From the NCBI GenBank assembly GCA_027596075.1, contig JADGJC010000173.1:1-64000 (forward strand): DNA of 64,000 nucleotides, written 5' to 3'. The notes beneath the pieces were generated by a model. It saw only the letters and a list, made by a program, of their open reading frames with translations. It ran no database searches and had not been told where the DNA came from. A program made the translations under genes and the position numbers. Of the stretch, positions 60,197 through 64,000 are shown piece by piece. This stretch comes from Rhizophlyctis rosea (lineage: Eukaryota; Chytridiomycota; Chytridiomycetes; Rhizophlyctidales; Rhizophlyctidaceae). Positions within the stretch are counted from its first letter, which is position 1. The number at the start of each line of letters is the position of its first letter.

Positions 60197-61021
60197 TGCG
60201 AAGGGTCAAATTTAGTGGTGCCGCCATGGATGGATTAGGTATGCATGTGGAGCCAATTTTGAATGATACTGGTGGATATGTGTAATCTTCCAGTATTCTG
60301 ACGAGTTGAACAAGGAAGCAAATGTGTGGCACGATGGTGCAGTCGCCATGCTATTTCGACATCAAGCAAAGCAGTAAGCAAACTTGTCGAACAGGCTGCG
60401 GTGGGTTGTGATTGACGAGAGCGATTTTGATCAGGGTCCTTCAAAACCCCCTGCCCTACCAACGCGTATGCTGCGCCACATCGGACGGCCCACTCGACCT
60501 ACCTACCTACTCCACTGCCCCTGCTGGCAAAAACTGGGAAGCGCGCCTCCCATTTGACAAAGGGGTCACCAGCATCGGTGCATAAGGTTGGTTCACCACT
60601 GTCCTATGATGGTAAGCATGCGCCATCGTAGGCTAAGCGTTGGATTTTCTGCACTTCCAGCTTTGAAATCACGTTACATATTCACGTGCTTGCCCATAAT
60701 CAATCGGGTGATCTATTTCAGGTCAGCAGCCCTATTTGTGGATGCGCGGGCACTCATAGGTTGGAATGAATGTAACGTACTTACCGCGCATTCCATTTGT
60801 CTCCAGGACAGCATGTCATGCATCGGGTCATTTTCGTCGCTGCTCTTGTAATATTGCTTGGCGAGCCTGCCAAAACAAAGTTTGCATCGGACGTCCCTCA
60901 TTTCAAAAGCAGACACGGTAACATACTTGGCAACACCGCAGGGAAACAGCACTTACATGATCCATCATTGGTTTGTTCGCGCCCACCACCAACCTTTCAG
61001 CAACAATCTGTGGGTGCAGCC
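60197..61021. promoter_or_regulatory. Divergent intergenic region
   Basis: 825 bases between the disordered-protein gene and the 588-aa gene. The plus frame is open from 60797 but has no good ATG before 61022. Confidence 0.4.
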
Positions 61022-62860
61022 ATGTCTGTCGAGCCATCCGTCGCTGGTTCCGATGATAAGTGGGCCAAAGTCCTCCTTGATCCAACAGAACCGTTCAATA
61101 TCAGTCCAGCGTCCACCACAGAGCAGCCCAACCTCAGTCAATTTCCAGAGGATTTGGCTTGTCCAGGCATTGCACTCCGTTTTCTTCAAGAAGTGTGCTC
61201 ACAACCCATACAAGACCGACATGTGCTTGTGATTGACCACATTCTGAAAATATGGTCTGGCCGCGTCTCAGAAGGAGGTGTAGCGCGCGACGGACACATT
61301 CACCTATGCGACACCACCACACACGCCCTCACCGCATTTGTGCTGGAAAGCTGCAAATTGGAAACTCACCTTCTACTCCCCTGTCTGGCGAAGTATACGA
61401 CGATGACACCAGAATTAGACAAGTTAGTGGTAATAGCGTTAGAGTCTGGCCGAATTCCACATCCACCCCCTCCGAAAGATGGACCAGTTCGACCGGGCGA
61501 CATTCTCCAAAAACAATCCGATGTACACTACTTTCTGAACTCCGTTTTCCATCGCTTCGAATCCCAGGACGACTTCCAAACCTGTGAGCGGCCCCGACGG
61601 GCATACGAACGTTTACGGTATATGGATATTGCGTTCTTGGCGAAAGATCGATTAGTGAACATCTTGGAAGGGCTATTGAGGGCCGCGGATACGTCCGAGC
61701 GGGATAAAAAGTTGATTCTAGTTTGTGCGCTATCAATGAATTTCACGGATCTTGTACGACTGAGTAAAGAGGTTGGGGTGAGGATCGACCCCTTGTTGTA
61801 TGTTGGGGAAGCGGCTCGGAAGGATTCGCAACTGTACCGTTCGTCCGGCATGTGGCACGTGATGCTGCGTTATCAGGGATATAAGGTGATAGATTACCTT
61901 GCTGACGACCCAGACGCCCGCACCATGATGAGATCCTTTCCGACTTTGTTGGGCTACGACCGCTCGGCGGGTGACGAGGTTGGGCGGCATATTCGGTACA
62001 TTGCGGAGGAGGTTTTTGTTGACGATAGGGGCGAGTTTGATGTGGCTTTGTACGGATCTCAAGCGAAGGAACTCTTTGAACAATGTTGTATGGACGATAT
62101 GCCGAAGCATGCAAAATACCTGATAGATGTATGTCATGTAGACACCTTAATGACCTTGGAGGAAATGAGGGACATGATAATGGAGAAACGGGCTGTGGGA
62201 GGGATGCGGGAGTTGTGGGAATATTTGCGGATGGATCCGAATAAGGAGTTGAAAAGAGTACTGACGGAGTGGGGTTGGGAGACACGGGAAGAAGAAATGA
62301 TCGATGCATTCGTAGAAGCGGGCGCAGATCTGAAGCAGGTGGTGGAGACCATTGACATTGACAAGGAGTTGATTTGCCGTCCTGAGAGTTTGTTGACATT
62401 TTTGAAAGTATTTGGTAAGTGACGTTGTTGATGTTAGACCGCAACATGTCATCCGGAACTCAGATGTATCCAAATTTCGATTTCAGAACGTTACAAGATA
62501 ACAATTACCCCAGCACAAGCCTCCTCCCTCCTGTCTAGGACAATTGGACCCATCAATGAGGAGACTTGGTCTGGACTTGGAATCAAGGAGGACCATATGA
62601 CCCTCATGCGCGTGCTAGTCGACACCTACGGGGCCCGGCAAACAAACCCATTCTTTGGTTGGGAGATACACAAGTACGGTCGAATCCAGATATCGGATTA
62701 TCATTATAGGGAATTGATGAGAATTGAGCGGAGAGCAGGGGTGGTGTTCGATCTGGAGAGCTTACAGGCAGAAATGCATTATCGGGAGGAGATAGAGGAC
62801 TGGGAAATGATCAGAGAATGTGTGATGGAGAATGGGTGGGAGGTGCCTGAAGGGTTTTAG
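61022..62860 (+). CDS. Hypothetical 588-aa helical protein
   Basis: Exons 61022-62414 and 62487-62860 join in phase (gtaagt, ttcag). Start MSVEPSVAGSDDKWAK. The sequence is mostly alpha-helical with degenerate repeat-like pieces (CALSMNFTDLVRLSKEVGV, AKYLIDVCHVDTLMTLEEM, EMIDAFVEAGADLKQVVETI), where AGADL recalls ankyrin repeats that have lost the TPLH signature. Rich in Glu and Arg, no membrane segment, no signal peptide at this start. An upstream in-frame extension (60797) would add a hydrophobic stretch but lacks ATG. Family unknown; possibly a diverged ankyrin-repeat protein. Confidence 0.7.
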
Positions 62861-63018
62861 CGTGCTATTGGGAAGCGGTGGTTGTAGTTTTACTTGTCAG
62901 TTGCTTCACCACGGTACGGCGCAACCATAAACGCCCGTTACAACCCATTTTTTATGACTAGCAGTAGGGCGATGGTCTGGCGTTATGCAGAAGTTTTGGT
63001 GATAGTCCAGCGCCCAGA

Positions 63019-63501
63019 ATGGCCATGCCTGCACGCACAAAGAACTCAGTTCTGGATGTTGAGGCAGTTGATACTCCGACTGGGTATCATGCCCCTGCAC
63101 GGCCCATTTATGATGAACTGATGAATGTTATCTTGTTGCATACGTCACTTCACACAGTGGAAACAAACATGCAAGAACGGCACCGCCAAATTCGTCTACG
63201 ACGCAATCTGCCCCGACCCCGAAGTCTTTGGCCGTGCCATCGGTCTCGACGGACCCCCTTCCTTCAAAGCAAAGAAAATCCCCATTAAGGAATTCGACGA
63301 ACTCATGGGGGGCATTTCCAAGTCTGTTCGGTTAGTAGCCATCGTCGCCCATCCTTATATGGATTCTGTTGTTTGCTGGTGATTCATGAGCTGCTTTCTA
63401 CGCGCAATTATGAGTACCTCAATCTCACTGGTGCTCACGTCAATCTGCACTGGAAGCCTGACACGGGCGAGTTCAAGATTACGGGGACCTACGGGTTATG
63501 A
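63019..63501 (+). CDS. Small hypothetical protein
   Basis: ATG 63019 opens MAMPARTKNSVLDVEAVDTP. A well-formed middle segment (KFVYDAICPDPEVFGRAIG, FKAKKIPIKEFDELMGGISK) and a C-terminal segment (NYEYLNLTGAHVNLHWKPD, ending TGEFKITGTYGL) are in frames that join if 63127-63157 and 63335-63390 are removed. The first of these would be only 31 nt, too short for a normal intron, so the N-terminal part may be wrong or there is a frame break. The product would be about 131 aa. No family recognised. Confidence 0.4.
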
Positions 63502-64000
63502 GGAAGGTCTCCTCCATCCTGTGCCTTGTATTTTATAGTGAAACAGTAATGCACAAAATGAATCTGTAGGAAATGTATATAGTTACCTTATGATTTCGAA
63601 ACATATGTGTAGTAGGTTTATTGATAGCTAGTTTAAAAATAGATAAAGGATCAGTTGTATAGTTCACCGCGTTGAAGACGGGAAAAGTGGGGAGGTTAGC
63701 GGAATGCATCCATCCGAAAACCAACAATCAGAAAAAAGAAAGGAACAAAGGGGAAAGGGGCACTTCGAACTATTTACATGTTGAAATGAGTACGCATGGG
63801 TATAGCAAAGGCTAGAACTTTAGGAAAAGCAAGACATTAAACTACGTAAAAAAAAACATCGAGACTTCGATACTAAGTAAGCACAAAACTGAGCTAATTA
63901 GACCTCAAAAACACCTACTCGCCTAAAATCCGACTCACACAGCAAAGGAGACTGCAAAATGAAACCTGAGACTACCTCCTCTCCAACAGCTCCAACGTCT
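63502..64000. other. Right-edge non-coding sequence
   Basis: A/T-rich, with an A-run near 63848-63857. No supported gene; probably 3' region of the gene ending at 63501 and of whatever follows. Confidence 0.4.

Overview
This is nuclear DNA of a fungus, most likely an early-diverging zoosporic (chytrid-type) lineage. Genes are broken by many short GT-AG introns (about 60-110 nt, a few to 540 nt), lie on both strands, and include fungal housekeeping genes: Golgi GDPase, SRP19, Vta1, V-ATPase subunit c, Cbp4-like factor, mitochondrial phosphate carrier, Tom20 and a SET/MYND protein. A TRPV-like ankyrin channel, and an NLR with PB1 and TIR domains, would be unusual in Dikarya and fit a basal fungus better. 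The lineage is an inference from gene content. One 10-base assembly gap (23624-23633) marks the sequence as draft.

Layout. 1-150: a 58-bp tandem repeat. 1636-2493: a secreted Cys/Thr-rich protein. 4699-7694: a dynamin/Mx-like GTPase with three 1-base frame breaks and a tRNA-derived repeat in an intron. 10248-14170: a PAP2 phosphatase and a divergent Golgi GDPase. 14171-21888: a gene-poor stretch. 21889-26645: two head-to-head pairs, SRP19/VTA1 and CBP4-like/V-ATPase c. 28866-29371: a small hypothetical. 29627-35041: an 11-exon, 1520-aa PB1-TIR-NACHT-WD40 protein on the minus strand. 35699-46675: a disordered protein, a UBE3D/Ipa1-type E3, a small Thr-rich protein, the phosphate carrier, a SET/MYND protein, TOM20 and a small hypothetical. 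47172-51745: a TRPV-like channel. 52435-54594: a PARG-family protein whose catalytic loop looks degenerate. 55023-63501: a small secreted protein, a 1068-aa disordered protein, a 588-aa unknown and a small gene at the right edge.

The most interesting locus is the PB1-TIR-NACHT-WD40 gene. It has the layout of an innate-immune STAND receptor: a possible NADase effector (TIR), an oligomerising ATPase switch (NACHT), a repeat sensor (WD40) and an N-terminal PB1 adaptor. All 11 exons join in frame without a stop. Several other genes serve the secretory and endosomal system (SRP19, GDPase, Vta1, V-ATPase c) or mitochondria (Tom20, phosphate carrier, Cbp4-like). They are not an operon; the clearest organisational feature is shared divergent promoters.

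Exon models were made by eye from splice sites and reading phase. Where exon sums divide by three and domains are continuous I am fairly confident; first ATGs are less certain.
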